Numbered from the stretch's first letter, positions 10,169 through 19,335 are shown. The stretch is 64,000 nt of DNA from Bifidobacterium pullorum subsp. saeculare (GCF_016899725.1 NZ_JACLYU010000003.1:62001-126000); one strand, 5' to 3'. The notes: generated by a model not told the origin, from the letters alone. A program made the numbers and translations.

Positions 10169-10962
10169 TCAGTCGGTCTGCTGACGACGGCGGATTACCC
10201 AGCAAGCTCCACTGGCCATGGCGAGCGTAATCACAGTCGCGACGATCACAGTCGTGTCCGCGCCGGTCCGTGCCAATCCTGTCTCGACATCATCGGCGTT
10301 CCGGGTGCGGGAGTCCGCCAGCGTGCCGGACAGGTTCGTCGCGTCGCCGGTCTTGTCGGCGGTCTTCTTCGCCTTCTCCGCCTCCTTAAGCTTCCGATCG
10401 GCTTCCTGCTTCGCCTTCGCCGCCTGGTCGGCGCGGCCCTTCGCCTCCTTCTCCGGATGATCTTCGAGTCGGCGTCGGCCTGGGCTTGTTCGACGGCCGC
10501 ATCAGCCTCCTGGGCGGCCTCATGGGCGGCCTGGATTTTGGCAGGGTCGTTCGCGTCGCCGGCGAGCCGCTGCGCCTCCTCCAGCTTCTCCTTGGCGGTC
10601 TGCGCCGCATCGGCCGCGTCTTGCGCCTGCGTCTGCGCATCCTGGTTGATTCTGTCGGCATGTTCCATGTTGACCTGCGCCTGCGCCTGGTTGGCGCCAA
10701 GCTGTCCGTGGCTGATCTGGTCGTTCTGCTCCTGCAACTCGTCCTTGGCCTGCTGAGCGGCATCCTTGTCCTGCTGAGCCTGGTCCCTGTCCTGCCGCGC
10801 CTGGTCGACCTGCTGCTGGGCCTGCGACTGCTCCGTCTTGGCGGCGTCGAGATTCTGAGCGGCCGCGTCCACGTTGGCCTGGGCCATGGCGGGCATGGCC
10901 GCGCCCATGAGGGTTGCCGTGGCGGCGAGCGTGCCTATGGTGATTTTCGTCGGCTTGTTCAT
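10169..10962 (-). pseudogene. Secreted coiled-coil protein with LAXTG sortase signal, broken by a one-base frameshift
   Basis: Starts at 10962 (MNKPTKITIG) with a signal peptide ending near AMAQA, then about 130 residues of Gln/Ala/Asp-rich coiled-coil. Near 10451-10470 the frame breaks: upstream it reads ADSKII and then Arg-rich nonsense, while the next frame continues the same coiled-coil composition (KEAKGRADQAAKAKQEAD). That second frame ends in LARTG (10262-10276), a membrane helix and RRRQQTD before a stop at 10169. Adding one G near 10455 restores about 264 residues. LARTG fits the LAXTG motif of class E sortases, so the intact protein would be cell-wall anchored. It may be a true pseudogene or a sequencing error. 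Confidence 0.75.
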
Positions 10963-11103
10963 CGGTTTCTCTAGCCTTCCCTGAATCTGACACTGGGAAT
11001 GGCACCCCCGGAGGAGTGCGCCACATGCTCCGCTGCATGTGCCCTTGTCCCCTACCTTATCCATGCAATCCAAAGCAAGGTCCCCGTGGGTTAATTTGAT
11101 TCG

Positions 11104-11334
11104 TCAGCGGGGCAAAGTCAGAAAACTGGCTGCCAGCAGCCCGAACACCACAATCAGCAGCACGTCGCACGCCAGCAGAACACACCACACGATGCGGGCG
11201 CGCCCTCGCTCGGTACGCGCCATATGAATCAACGGCCAGAGGAATATCAGCGTGCACGCGAGGATGGCGGGGCTGGTGATCCAAGCCAGGAACAGCAAGT
11301 CACTCAGTCCTAGGGTTTCGGGGGCATGGCTCAC
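11104..11334 (-). CDS. Small two-helix membrane protein, unknown function
   Basis: 76 residues from a GTG start at 11334, with two hydrophobic helices (LLFLAWITSPAILACTLIFLWPLI and IVWCVLLACDVLLIVVFGLLAA) separated by a basic loop (ARTERGRAR), as expected of a real membrane protein. The ribosome binding site is weak. It stands alone between the frameshifted surface-protein gene and a HAD phosphatase, all on the minus strand. No family recognised. Confidence 0.55.
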   Translation of the reverse strand: MSHAPETLGLSDLLFLAWITSPAILACTLIFLWPLIHMARTERGRARIVWCVLLACDVLLIVVFGLLAASFLTLPR

Positions 11335-11418
11335 CTGTTTGGGTGGTGCAGCCTCCGTCCATATTCATATGGCGCCCCCTCCGCGCATAAGGCCAGATGG
11401 GTCAGGGAACCGGAGCCG

Positions 11419-12141
11419 TCAGTGTGCGAAATACTCGTCCACGGCGTCGGCCAGATCGCACACCGCCGGGATGATGCGGTACGCGCCGTGCGCCTTGAGC
11501 TCGCCGGGTTCGGCATAGCCCCAGCCGCAGCCCAGGCAGTCCAAACCGCAGGCCAAAGCGCCGTCGGCATCGGTCCAGCGGTCGCCGACCATGAGCGCCC
11601 GGTCGCCGGCCGCGGCGTCGAAGCCGATGTGCTCGAAGCAGTACCGGATGACCTGGTCCTTGTCGAGGCGCGAGTTGTCCTGGCTGGCGCCGTACACGCC
11701 GTCGACCAGCGGCGTCACGCCGAAGCGTTCGCAGATCGGCACGGCCTGATACTCGGGCTTGCAGGTGGCCACATACAGCGCGTAGCCTTCGGCGCGCAGG
11801 CGGCGCACCTGCTCGGGGATGCCGTCGAAGAGCGTGTTGACGAACCGCCCGGGAACCTTCTGCCCGGGGTTGTTCGGATCGTCGAAGATGTTCTCCTGCG
11901 CGTAGAAACGCCGGTAGGTGTCCACGGCCTCGTTTTCGCGGTCCTTGGGCATATGGTTGCGGCGGAAGGATTCGATGATGGCGGGGCCGATGAACCGATG
12001 CAGCTCGGCGTCATCGGGGACGGCCATGCCCAGCGCCTGATAGGTCTTGGTGACGGAGGCGATGATGCCGGGCGCGGAATCGGTGAGCGTGCCGTCGAGG
12101 TCGAGCAGGACGACGTTGCGCGGATGCGTGGGCGCGGTCAT
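11419..12141 (-). CDS. HAD-superfamily phosphatase (phosphoglycolate phosphatase-like)
   Basis: 240-residue hydrolase. Motif I is LLDLDGTLTDS (nucleophile Asp about residue 13), motif II VATCK, motif III the lysine in LDKDQVIRY, and motif IV GDRWTDADGA. An alpha-helical cap lies between motifs I and II, the Gph/PGMB type. The likely substrates are small sugar or glycolate phosphates; the actual one is unknown. AAGGAG lies upstream of the start at 12141. The gene follows rbpA on the same strand after about 47 bases. Confidence 0.85.
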   Translation of the reverse strand: MTAPTHPRNVVLLDLDGTLTDSAPGIIASVTKTYQALGMAVPDDAELHRFIGPAIIESFRRNHMPKDRENEAVDTYRRFYAQENIFDDPNNPGQKVPGRFVNTLFDGIPEQVRRLRAEGYALYVATCKPEYQAVPICERFGVTPLVDGVYGASQDNSRLDKDQVIRYCFEHIGFDAAAGDRALMVGDRWTDADGALACGLDCLGCGWGYAEPGELKAHGAYRIIPAVCDLADAVDEYFAH

Positions 12142-12188
12142 GGCTGAAGTGCTCCTTGTCGTTGCGGTCGTTGCGTCGGTGGCCGGAA

Positions 12189-12533
12189 TCACTCGTAGTC
12201 CGGGACCCAGCCCTCGCGGTGCATCTTGAGGCGCTTCTCGAGCAGCTCCTCGAGCTCGGGGATGCTGCGGCGCTCCAGCAGCATGTCCCAATGGGTGCGG
12301 GTGGGCTTGGTGATCTCGTTGGCCTGGGCGTCGTCGCCCTCGCGGTGCGCGGTGGCGCCGCAGCGGCATTCCCAGGTGTCCGGGATCTCCGCGCCCTCGG
12401 CGAACGGCAGGATGGTGCGGTGCCCCTTGGGGCACACGTAGGCGGTTTCCTCACGGGCCGCGAAGTCCACGTTCGCGTCCGATTCCAGCGACTTCGCGCC
12501 GATGCTCATGCCCCTGAGGCTGCGTTCTGCCAT
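12189..12533 (-). CDS. rbpA: RNA polymerase-binding protein RbpA
   Basis: Actinobacteria-specific transcription factor that binds RNA polymerase and principal sigma factors and stabilises the open promoter complex. The 114 residues start MAERSLRGMSIGAKSLES. The central zinc-binding core is CPKGH plus CRCG, and the C-terminal sigma-interacting helix region is ERRSIPELEELLEKRL. AAGGAG lies ahead of the start. The protein is diagnostic of Actinobacteria. Confidence 0.96.
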   Translation of the reverse strand: MAERSLRGMSIGAKSLESDANVDFAAREETAYVCPKGHRTILPFAEGAEIPDTWECRCGATAHREGDDAQANEITKPTRTHWDMLLERRSIPELEELLEKRLKMHREGWVPDYE

Positions 12534-12629
12534 GGTTATGCGCTCCTTATGCTTGTTGTGCTTCGTCCACGGTATCCAACCGCGCGGACGTGCCGGATAT
12601 TCCCGCTGTGCTCCTGCCAGGCCTACGGC

Positions 12630-15287
12630 TCAGTCGACGCCGGAGTAGGACACCACTCCCCTGTTGACCAAGTCTGCGGCCTCGCGCGCACGGTCGGCCA
12701 GGTCACCGCGATCCTCGCCCAGGTACGGGCCGGCGACGGCGACCTGCTGGAGCACGTCCGCCAGCCGCTTGGCGTTGCGCACGAAGTCGCCGCCGGTGAG
12801 CTCGGTGCCTTTGAGCACGGCGGCCAGGCTTTCGCCGTCGGCCCAGTCGTAGATCACGTCGACGATGCCGAAGTCGAGCCGGGGCAGCTCGTCGAGGCCC
12901 TCGTCCTCGCACAGCGCGTCCACCTGCGCGTGGACGGCCTTGAGCTCGCCGGCCGCCGCGGCGATGGGGCCGCGGGAGCCGCCCGGATAGCGGCGGGGTT
13001 CTCCCCCGCCGCCACGCCGTGCCTCGTACACGAGCGCGGAGGCGACGGCCGCCAGCCCCGCGGGCGGCAACAGGTCGAAGACACCGGAGACGATGGCCTG
13101 GGCGAGCACCAGATCCTGTTCGCTGTACAGGCGGCGCAGCAGCTGGCCGCGTTCGGTGAGCGTCACATCCGGCTCGCCGGCGTCACCGGCCGCGCCGCGG
13201 GAACCGTCGAGGTGACCGCCGCGGGTGACGCCGGGCACGCCGTCGAGGTAGCCGAGCTCGCCGAGCACCGTGCAGATGCGGTCGAACTGGCGGGCGACGG
13301 ATCCGGTACGCGAATCGTAGCGGTGCTCCACCCGCGTCAGCTCGCGCATCTCGCGCATCCAACGGTGGCCCCATTTGAGGTGGCGTTGGATGTCCGGGCA
13401 GTCGCGGCACGGATGCTCGCGGTCGGCCTCGCGCAGGCGGGCGATCTTGCGGTCCAGCGCGCGGAAGGCCTCGGACCGGGCCTTGTCGGAGCGGAACACG
13501 GTGTGCTTGAGCCGGTTGCGCTCCCCCTTCTCCGCCTCCGCGAGCTCCATGCGGATCTCCATGAGGCCGCGGAAGTCGCCGTGCTCGCAGTGGAAGTTGC
13601 GCTCGTATCCGGCGATGGCTTCCTTGAGCGAGTCCATCTGCGCCTCCAGCTGCCAGGCGGAGGCGTTGGCCTCCCACTGGGCGAAGGAATGGTCGAGCGT
13701 GGTGCGCGAGGTGGCCATGTCGCTGGAATCGAGCAGGTTGACGGCCATGTTGAACGTGGGCCTGAAGCTGGAATGCAGCGGGTACACGCGTTTGGACGAG
13801 AGCGCGGCGGCCGTGGCGGGCACGAACCCGCGGTGGTCCACCACCACTGCATGGCCGATGGTATCGATGCCGCGGCGGCCGGCGCGGCCGGTGAGCTGGG
13901 TGAACTCGCCCGGTGTGAGCGCCACATGGCCCGTGCCGTCGAATTTCTCGAGCTTCTCGACGACCACGCACCGGGCGGGCATGTTGATGCCCAGGGCCAG
14001 CGTCTCGGTGGCGAACACCACCTTGACCAGGCCCTCCTCGAACAGGCGTTCGACGATCTGCCGGAACAGGGCGACCATGCCGGCGTGATGCGCGGCGAAG
14101 CCTTCCTCCAGGGCGAAGCGGAAGCGTTGGAAGCCCAGGGCCTTGAGGTCCTCGGCGCTCATCTGCCCCTCGACCATCTCGTCGACGATGCGGCGGATGC
14201 GCGTCACCTCCGCGTCGCTGGTGAGCTCCAGCCCCGCGTCGAGGCACTGGTCGACGGCCTGGTCGCAGCCGTTGCGCGAGAAGATGAAGTAGATGCCGGG
14301 CAGCATGCCCAGGTAGTCGAGCTCGTCAACGACGGCCCACCGGCGCGGCAGGTGGCGCATCGGCTTGCGGTCGCGCCCGCCGCGGGAGGCTGGCTCGGGC
14401 CGTCCTCCCCTGCCGCGGCGACCCGAGCGCCGCTCGGGACGTTCCCCGGCGCGGCGGGCGGCCTGCCGGTCGAGCTGGTCAAGCCGGTTGACGAGCCCTG
14501 CGTTGAGCTGGAGCGTCTGATGGCCCTCGCCGTCGCGCCGGTACAGGTCAAGGAGCTCGGGCTCGGTGTGGTCGTCGGCCTGGACGAGCACATGCTGTTC
14601 CAGCGGCACCGGACGGTGTTCGGAGACGACAAGCCGGGTCTCGCCACGCACGGAGGCGATCCAGGCGGAGAAATCCTCGACGTTGGAGACCGTGGCGGAC
14701 AGCGCCACGATCTTGACGCGCCTGGGCAGGTGGATGATGACCTCCTCCCAGACGGGGCCGCGGAATCGGTCGGCCAAATAGTGGACCTCGTCGAGGATGA
14801 CGTAGCGCAGCGCGTCCAGCGTGGTGGAGTGCTCGTAGAGCATGTTGCGCAGCACCTCGGTGGTCATCACGACGATGTCCGCCTCGGAGTTGATCGAGGT
14901 GTCGCCGGTGAGCAGTCCCACGCGGTCGGCGCCGTAGGCCTCGACCAGGTCGTGGTACTTCTGGTTGCTCAGCGCTTTGATCGGCGTGGTGTAAAAGGCC
15001 TTGACGTTGCGCTGCTGGGCCAGATAGACCGCGAAGTCCGCGACGACGGTTTTGCCGGCGCCGGTGGGCGCGGCGACGAGCACGTTGCTGCCGGCCTCCA
15101 GCGCGTCGTTCGCCTCGGTCTGGAAATCGTCGAGGTCGAAGGGCAGGCTTTCGGCGAACCGGGCCGCCAGGGAGCGGTCGTGGACCTGCCGCTGGCGGAA
15201 GGCGGCGTAGCGGTCGGCCGCCGTCTGCGGCCGGTCCTGCGCCGCGTCGGTGCTGTCGGTGTGCTTCCTGCGATGGTGTCGTGCCAT
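12630..15287 (-). CDS. helY: Ski2/Mtr4-like DEAD-box RNA helicase
   Basis: 885-residue superfamily 2 helicase, the actinobacterial HelY type related to eukaryotic Ski2/Mtr4, presumed to unwind structured RNA for decay or processing. Walker A is APTGAGKT near residue 58, motif II is LDEVHYLAD (a DEVH box), motif III is ALSATVSN, and motif VI is QLTGRAGRRGID. The C-terminal half has the DSHCT-like helical domain (LARAIVSGVFDLLP region through LKGTELTGGDF). An Arg/Gly-rich insertion (about residues 280-315) interrupts the RecA domains. The start at 15287 is the first Met of the basic segment MARHHRRKH; its binding site is weak. Confidence 0.92.
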   Translation of the reverse strand: MARHHRRKHTDSTDAAQDRPQTAADRYAAFRQRQVHDRSLAARFAESLPFDLDDFQTEANDALEAGSNVLVAAPTGAGKTVVADFAVYLAQQRNVKAFYTTPIKALSNQKYHDLVEAYGADRVGLLTGDTSINSEADIVVMTTEVLRNMLYEHSTTLDALRYVILDEVHYLADRFRGPVWEEVIIHLPRRVKIVALSATVSNVEDFSAWIASVRGETRLVVSEHRPVPLEQHVLVQADDHTEPELLDLYRRDGEGHQTLQLNAGLVNRLDQLDRQAARRAGERPERRSGRRGRGGRPEPASRGGRDRKPMRHLPRRWAVVDELDYLGMLPGIYFIFSRNGCDQAVDQCLDAGLELTSDAEVTRIRRIVDEMVEGQMSAEDLKALGFQRFRFALEEGFAAHHAGMVALFRQIVERLFEEGLVKVVFATETLALGINMPARCVVVEKLEKFDGTGHVALTPGEFTQLTGRAGRRGIDTIGHAVVVDHRGFVPATAAALSSKRVYPLHSSFRPTFNMAVNLLDSSDMATSRTTLDHSFAQWEANASAWQLEAQMDSLKEAIAGYERNFHCEHGDFRGLMEIRMELAEAEKGERNRLKHTVFRSDKARSEAFRALDRKIARLREADREHPCRDCPDIQRHLKWGHRWMREMRELTRVEHRYDSRTGSVARQFDRICTVLGELGYLDGVPGVTRGGHLDGSRGAAGDAGEPDVTLTERGQLLRRLYSEQDLVLAQAIVSGVFDLLPPAGLAAVASALVYEARRGGGGEPRRYPGGSRGPIAAAAGELKAVHAQVDALCEDEGLDELPRLDFGIVDVIYDWADGESLAAVLKGTELTGGDFVRNAKRLADVLQQVAVAGPYLGEDRGDLADRAREAADLVNRGVVSYSGVD

Positions 15288-15309
15288 GGTGCGTCCGTAA
15301 CGAGGTGTG

Positions 15310-15358
15310 GGAATTAACGGGATGTAGGAATTAACAGGATATGGGAATGGATGGATGG
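15310..15358. repeat. Degenerate 17-bp tandem repeat upstream of helY
   Basis: GGAATTAACGGGATGTA (15310-15326) is followed directly by GGAATTAACAGGATATG (15327-15343) and a partial third copy starting GGAATGG. The array is AT-rich for this genome and lies in the leader region of helY, 23 bases or more upstream of its start. Confidence 0.6.
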
Positions 15359-15391
15359 TCGGTCCGAGCGCGGGGGGCGCGGCCGTATGCG

Positions 15392-15712
15392 TCAGTCGTT
15401 GTTGAAGCGGCGCCAGCGAGCCCACCGCTCGGCGTGGCGCTCCCGCTTGGCGGCCTTGCGCGCGAGGACGGCGGCGTGGGCGTCGGCGTAGCGGTCGGTC
15501 GCGTCCGTGAGCGGCCGGGTGAAGAACGGCGCCTCGTCGGCGGCGCCGTCGGGCGAAGGCTGGCTGAGCTTGGCGACGCGCTCGCCCAGACAGCCGCCCA
15601 CGTCGGACAGGGACTTGACACCGCGGAAGGCATGCAGCGCGGCGTAGGCGAGCCCGGCCACGAGCATGGCGAGCATGAACAGGGCGAGGACCAGCCAGAC
15701 CCACCAAGGCAT
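15392..15712 (-). CDS. Single-helix membrane protein, unknown function
   Basis: 106 residues: an N-terminal membrane helix (WWVWLVLALFMLAMLVAGLAYAAL), a central region and a strongly basic helical C-terminus (RKAAKRERHAERWARW). AAGGAGG stands before the ATG at 15712 and overlaps the stop of the PafBC gene, so translation is probably coupled. No characterised family recognised. Proteins of this shape often follow pafC-like genes in Actinobacteria, but I cannot assign a role. Confidence 0.75.
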   Translation of the reverse strand: MPWWVWLVLALFMLAMLVAGLAYAALHAFRGVKSLSDVGGCLGERVAKLSQPSPDGAADEAPFFTRPLTDATDRYADAHAAVLARKAAKRERHAERWARWRRFNND

Positions 15713-15722
15713 CGCGACCTCC

Positions 15723-17624
15723 TTACTTGCCTTCGCCGACGGACAGCTCGCGCTCGGCGCGGGCGACGATCATCGTGCGCAGCGTCTCCGGCGCCACGGC
15801 GGTGATGTGCCGGGCGTGGGCGATGCAGAAGGCCACGAACCAGGAGTCGGAGGAGACGGTGAGGCGGACCTTGTCGCCGTCGCCGAACGGCTCGACGGTG
15901 GCGTCGGGCAGGTTCTTGACGAACCGGAGGTCGTGGGAGTCGGTGATGAAGCAGGTGGCGGTGCCGTGGTCGAAGCTCCACGTGCGCAGCTCACCCACCG
16001 TCATCTCGGGGATGTCCAACGGTTTGACGGGCTGCACGGGCTCGGCTTTCTCGATGCGCGCCAGGCGTAGCACTTGCCACATGCGCGAGCGGCCGTTGGC
16101 GCGGGTACCGGTGGCGGCCTTGTCCACCAGATTGGCCTTGTCCTCGGGGGCGGCGTCGGCGACCAGCGTGTACATGGCCGCGTAGTATTCGCCCTCATCC
16201 ACGTAGATGCGCACCGGGGCGACGAGCTTGCGGCGGAACGCGCCGGTGGAATCGGTGTAGGTCATGTCGAGCAGCTCGTGGCGGTCGATCGCACGCTTGA
16301 CCACGCCGAAGCTGCGCGGCTCGAGCTCGTAGCCCGTCAGGCTTACCCACGGCGTCTGGCCGGGGCGCACATGCTGGTGGAGGCGGTGGTAGAGCGCCTC
16401 GGCCTGCTTGCGCTGGGCGGCGGGCAGCAGCGGCGAATGGGCCAGGTAGCTCACCGAGGCGGTGAGCATGCTCAGGTATTGCGGGGAGATGCCGGCGAGA
16501 CGTTCCAATCCCAGCGAGTTCGTGGCGGAGACGATGCCCTCGGCGTCGAGCAGGGACCAGTCTATGTCGAAGAACTGGCTGCCGGCCATCTCGCCGTCGT
16601 CGGAGACGGTGGTCAGGGTGTTGATGTCCTTGTGGATCGTGGCGATGTGCTTGCGCCGCTCGTCCTCGGTCCTAGGCTCGCCGATGAAGCGGTCGGCCAG
16701 CTCCTCCATCGAGTATTCCTCGCCCATATGAGCGGAGAGGAACAGCATGAGCCGCAGGCGGCGGTCCACTTCGCTGCCGGTCTGGAAGGAGGAGGATTTC
16801 TTCGCCTTCTTCGCCTCAGAGGAGGCATCCTCTCCCCCGGCGGCGCCATCCGTGCCGGAGGGGGCGGTCTCGACAGGTTCGGCCGTCTCGGCGGGACGGA
16901 AGGCCTTGGCGGCGTTGAGACGACGGTTGAAGGCGTCGACCGCCTCCTGGGGGCTGACGATCATCGATCCCGGATGTTCGAGCACGAACATCGCCAGGTC
17001 GTCGGAATCGGTGTAGGCGACGTTGATGTGGTCGCCGTCGACATCCACGGTCGCGGCGAAACGGCGGGAGTCGATCTCCTTGACCAGTTCGTCCGGGATG
17101 GCCTGGGTGCCCAGGCCCGGAGCGATGGAGTCGAGGCCCAGGCCCGGCGCGGGCGTCTGCGGCACGCGCGGAGCGGTGCGTGAGATATGCGAGGCCTGCT
17201 CCTCCTGGCGCTCGTTCTCCTGGGAGATCGACATCGAGCGGGCCAGATAGTTGGCGGCGGCGAGCACCGGCATGTCCTCCGGCTCGAACACCATGCGGAT
17301 GCGCGGCTCGTCGCCCAGCTGCAGACGGTAGGAGGCGAAGTCCTGCCCCTCAGACTTCGAGGAATACTCGGGCTGGCGCGATTCGATGGCGATGCCCATC
17401 GCGGCGAGCTTGGCGCGGTCACGTTGGAACTGCTTGGCGAACGCGGCCTTGGCGGCCTGGTCGGCGAGCTCGCCATAGGAGTCGGCGTAGGCCTTGACGC
17501 GCTGGGCGATCTGGCGTGAGGTCAGCCATTGGGGGAAGGCGGATGAGAGCACTGCGAGCACATCGAGCTCATGCTTGCCCCATTTGTCGGAAAACCGCCG
17601 CCGTCCGGTGCTGCCCTCTGCCAT
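15723..17624 (-). CDS. pafBC: Fused PafB-PafC-type WYL-domain transcriptional regulator
   Basis: 633 residues made of two related halves. The N-terminal half has a winged HTH (LDVLAVLSSAFPQWLTSRQIAQRV) and a WYL-like region ending at VSPQEAVDAFNRRL. An acidic low-complexity linker (about 280-310) follows. The C-terminal half has a second HTH (RLRLMLFLSAHMGEEYSMEELADRF) and a second WYL region (DMTYTDSTGAFRRKLVAPVRIYV). In mycobacteria PafB and PafC are separate adjacent genes whose products act together as an activator of the LexA-independent DNA-damage response. Here one polypeptide carries both. Signal and targets are inferred, not shown. Confidence 0.88.
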   Translation of the reverse strand: MAEGSTGRRRFSDKWGKHELDVLAVLSSAFPQWLTSRQIAQRVKAYADSYGELADQAAKAAFAKQFQRDRAKLAAMGIAIESRQPEYSSKSEGQDFASYRLQLGDEPRIRMVFEPEDMPVLAAANYLARSMSISQENERQEEQASHISRTAPRVPQTPAPGLGLDSIAPGLGTQAIPDELVKEIDSRRFAATVDVDGDHINVAYTDSDDLAMFVLEHPGSMIVSPQEAVDAFNRRLNAAKAFRPAETAEPVETAPSGTDGAAGGEDASSEAKKAKKSSSFQTGSEVDRRLRLMLFLSAHMGEEYSMEELADRFIGEPRTEDERRKHIATIHKDINTLTTVSDDGEMAGSQFFDIDWSLLDAEGIVSATNSLGLERLAGISPQYLSMLTASVSYLAHSPLLPAAQRKQAEALYHRLHQHVRPGQTPWVSLTGYELEPRSFGVVKRAIDRHELLDMTYTDSTGAFRRKLVAPVRIYVDEGEYYAAMYTLVADAAPEDKANLVDKAATGTRANGRSRMWQVLRLARIEKAEPVQPVKPLDIPEMTVGELRTWSFDHGTATCFITDSHDLRFVKNLPDATVEPFGDGDKVRLTVSSDSWFVAFCIAHARHITAVAPETLRTMIVARAERELSVGEGK

Positions 17625-17807
17625 TAGTCCTCACGTATCGGTAGGTTTATGTTAAGCGTGCGGGCGATGAGCGCCCGTCTCTGCCTTCCTATATTAGCGG
17701 CTTTTGCGTCCGCTCCATGCGTTTTGCGTAAAAAAGGGCCTCGAATTGTCCAGCGGGCCTGCCTCGGCGTACTCCGGATCGCGTCGGATTCCTTGCGAAA
17801 CGCCAAG

Positions 17808-17834
17808 TGGGGCGGCCCTTCGCGGGCCGCCCCA
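17808..17834 (-). terminator. Strong hairpin after UTP-glucose-1-phosphate uridylyltransferase
   Basis: TGGGGCGGCCC (17808-17818) and GGGCCGCCCCA (17824-17834) form a perfect 11-bp stem with a TTCGC loop, 26 bases past the stop of the minus-strand gene. The rest of 17625-17859 holds no gene. Confidence 0.75.
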
Positions 17835-17859
17835 CCAATGCCATGCCCGCCTGCGGGGC

Positions 17860-19335
17860 TCACACCCAGTCGTCGGGCTCCACGCCCTGCGGGCCCACGT
17901 ATTCGCCGTTCGGCACATAACTTGGCTCGCCCTGGTCCTCGAGCACGGCGTCCGCGAACATGACCACATGCTGGCCGAAGGTCCAGTCGCCGTGGATGGT
18001 CACCGAGTTCGCCGCGGCCAGCGACGGCACCGAGTACGGGAAACGCTCGTTGAAGTCGTTGATGTTCTTGTAGTAGCGCGGGTCGAGGTCCACGTTCGGG
18101 AAGATGTAGTTGCCATCCTCCATCTCGTAGGAATCGGTCAGGTGGAAGCGGTCGGAACGCATGATGAACAGGTCGTTCGTCGTCTTGACCGGCAGGAAGC
18201 GCATGCGGTCCACCTGCACGCAGATCGCACCGTCGAACAGGCTCACGGCGGCGCCCATCGCGGTCTCCAGCTGCACCACCTTGGTGGTGCTCGGGTCGGT
18301 GGGGTCGACGGTCTTCATGTTGCGGATGACCGGCAGCGGCAGCACGCCGTCATGCTTCTCGAGCAGCTCCTTGAGCGCGTCGACGCGCACCCAGATGGAG
18401 TTCGTGTTGAAGTACGGATGCTTGGCGATGTCCTGCGCGGCGTCCTTATCGTCCGGATGGACCTGCGTCATCTCGCGCAGCATGAGCCGGCCGGTGGCCT
18501 TGTCGCGCACGATGTGGCCGCCCTTGCGGTCGGCGTAGGTGCGGGTGGCCACCTCCACCATGATGGGGGCGCCGGTGTTCTCGAAGTGCTGCGCCAGGGT
18601 GCGCGAGGGACGCGCGCCCAGGTTGTCCGAGTTGGAGATGAACAGGTATTCGAAGCCCTGTTCCTGGAGCTTGTCAAGCAGTCCGGACTCCCAGATGGTG
18701 GAGAACAGGTCGCCGTGCCCCGGCGGGCACCACTCCAGCTCCGGGTTGGCCGGGAAGCTCACCGGCTCGCCGGTGGCGGCGTCGAGCTTGGGCTCCTGGT
18801 GCTGGATGATCTCCATCGGGATGTCCTCCTGATGGAAGCGGCGGTTGCGGCGCAGCACGCGCATCGTGTCCTCGGAGGTGCGGAAGGAGTTCATCAACGT
18901 CAGCGGCAGCCGCACGCCCAGACGCGTGCGCGCGGTGAGCACCTGGCCGATGATGATGTCGATGAAGCGCATCTGCTTGGCCTTGTGCCGGCGCACCGGC
19001 AGCAGCGACTTCGCGCAGTCCAGGCCCATCGACGTGCCCAGGCCGCCGTTGAGCTTCAGGAACGCGGTCTTGGCGAAGGCGCCCACGGCCTTGTCATGGT
19101 CGATGGTCTGGTACACGTCGTGGAAGCTCGGCACATCGGTCAGCGGCTCCACATCCGCCTCGCGGATCCACTCCGAGGCGCTGTCCCCGCGCCACACGTC
19201 GTACAGGCGGCGGAACTGCCCGATGGCGGTCTCGCTCATGCCTGCCGCGCGCATCTTGGAGGCCGACGCCTCGAACGGATCGGCGTGGGCCTCCTCCCGT
19301 GCTGCGGTGGCATCGCCCGCATGCTGTTCGCTCAT
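17860..19335 (-). CDS. ugpA: UTP-glucose-1-phosphate uridylyltransferase
   Basis: Makes UDP-glucose from UTP and glucose 1-phosphate; in bifidobacteria this feeds the Leloir and lacto-N-biose/galactose routes. The 491-residue protein is of the eukaryote-like UDPGP family, not the short GalU type: the nucleotide loop is KLNGGLGTSMG, followed by LPVRRHKAKQMRFIDI, the uridine-site glycines in CPPGHGDLF, and ISNSDNLGA. The start at 19335 (MSEQHAG) has AAGGAG at the right distance; an in-frame ATG nine codons earlier would destroy that spacing. It is transcribed alone, with a hairpin downstream. Confidence 0.93.
   Translation of the reverse strand: MSEQHAGDATAAREEAHADPFEASASKMRAAGMSETAIGQFRRLYDVWRGDSASEWIREADVEPLTDVPSFHDVYQTIDHDKAVGAFAKTAFLKLNGGLGTSMGLDCAKSLLPVRRHKAKQMRFIDIIIGQVLTARTRLGVRLPLTLMNSFRTSEDTMRVLRRNRRFHQEDIPMEIIQHQEPKLDAATGEPVSFPANPELEWCPPGHGDLFSTIWESGLLDKLQEQGFEYLFISNSDNLGARPSRTLAQHFENTGAPIMVEVATRTYADRKGGHIVRDKATGRLMLREMTQVHPDDKDAAQDIAKHPYFNTNSIWVRVDALKELLEKHDGVLPLPVIRNMKTVDPTDPSTTKVVQLETAMGAAVSLFDGAICVQVDRMRFLPVKTTNDLFIMRSDRFHLTDSYEMEDGNYIFPNVDLDPRYYKNINDFNERFPYSVPSLAAANSVTIHGDWTFGQHVVMFADAVLEDQGEPSYVPNGEYVGPQGVEPDDWV

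Noticed and set aside
10218-10756. Plus-strand open frames opposite the LAXTG surface protein gene
   Set aside because: The minus strand gives a signal peptide, coiled-coil and sortase signal; the plus-strand products are Ser/Ala/Leu-rich mirror images of that.
12156-15317. Very long open frame on the plus strand opposite helY, and similar ones opposite cmk-der, purH, thrS, tpiA-pgk-whiA and uvrA
   Set aside because: High GC leaves few stop codons, and the translations are His/Gly/Arg/Val-rich low-complexity shadows of well-supported genes on the other strand.
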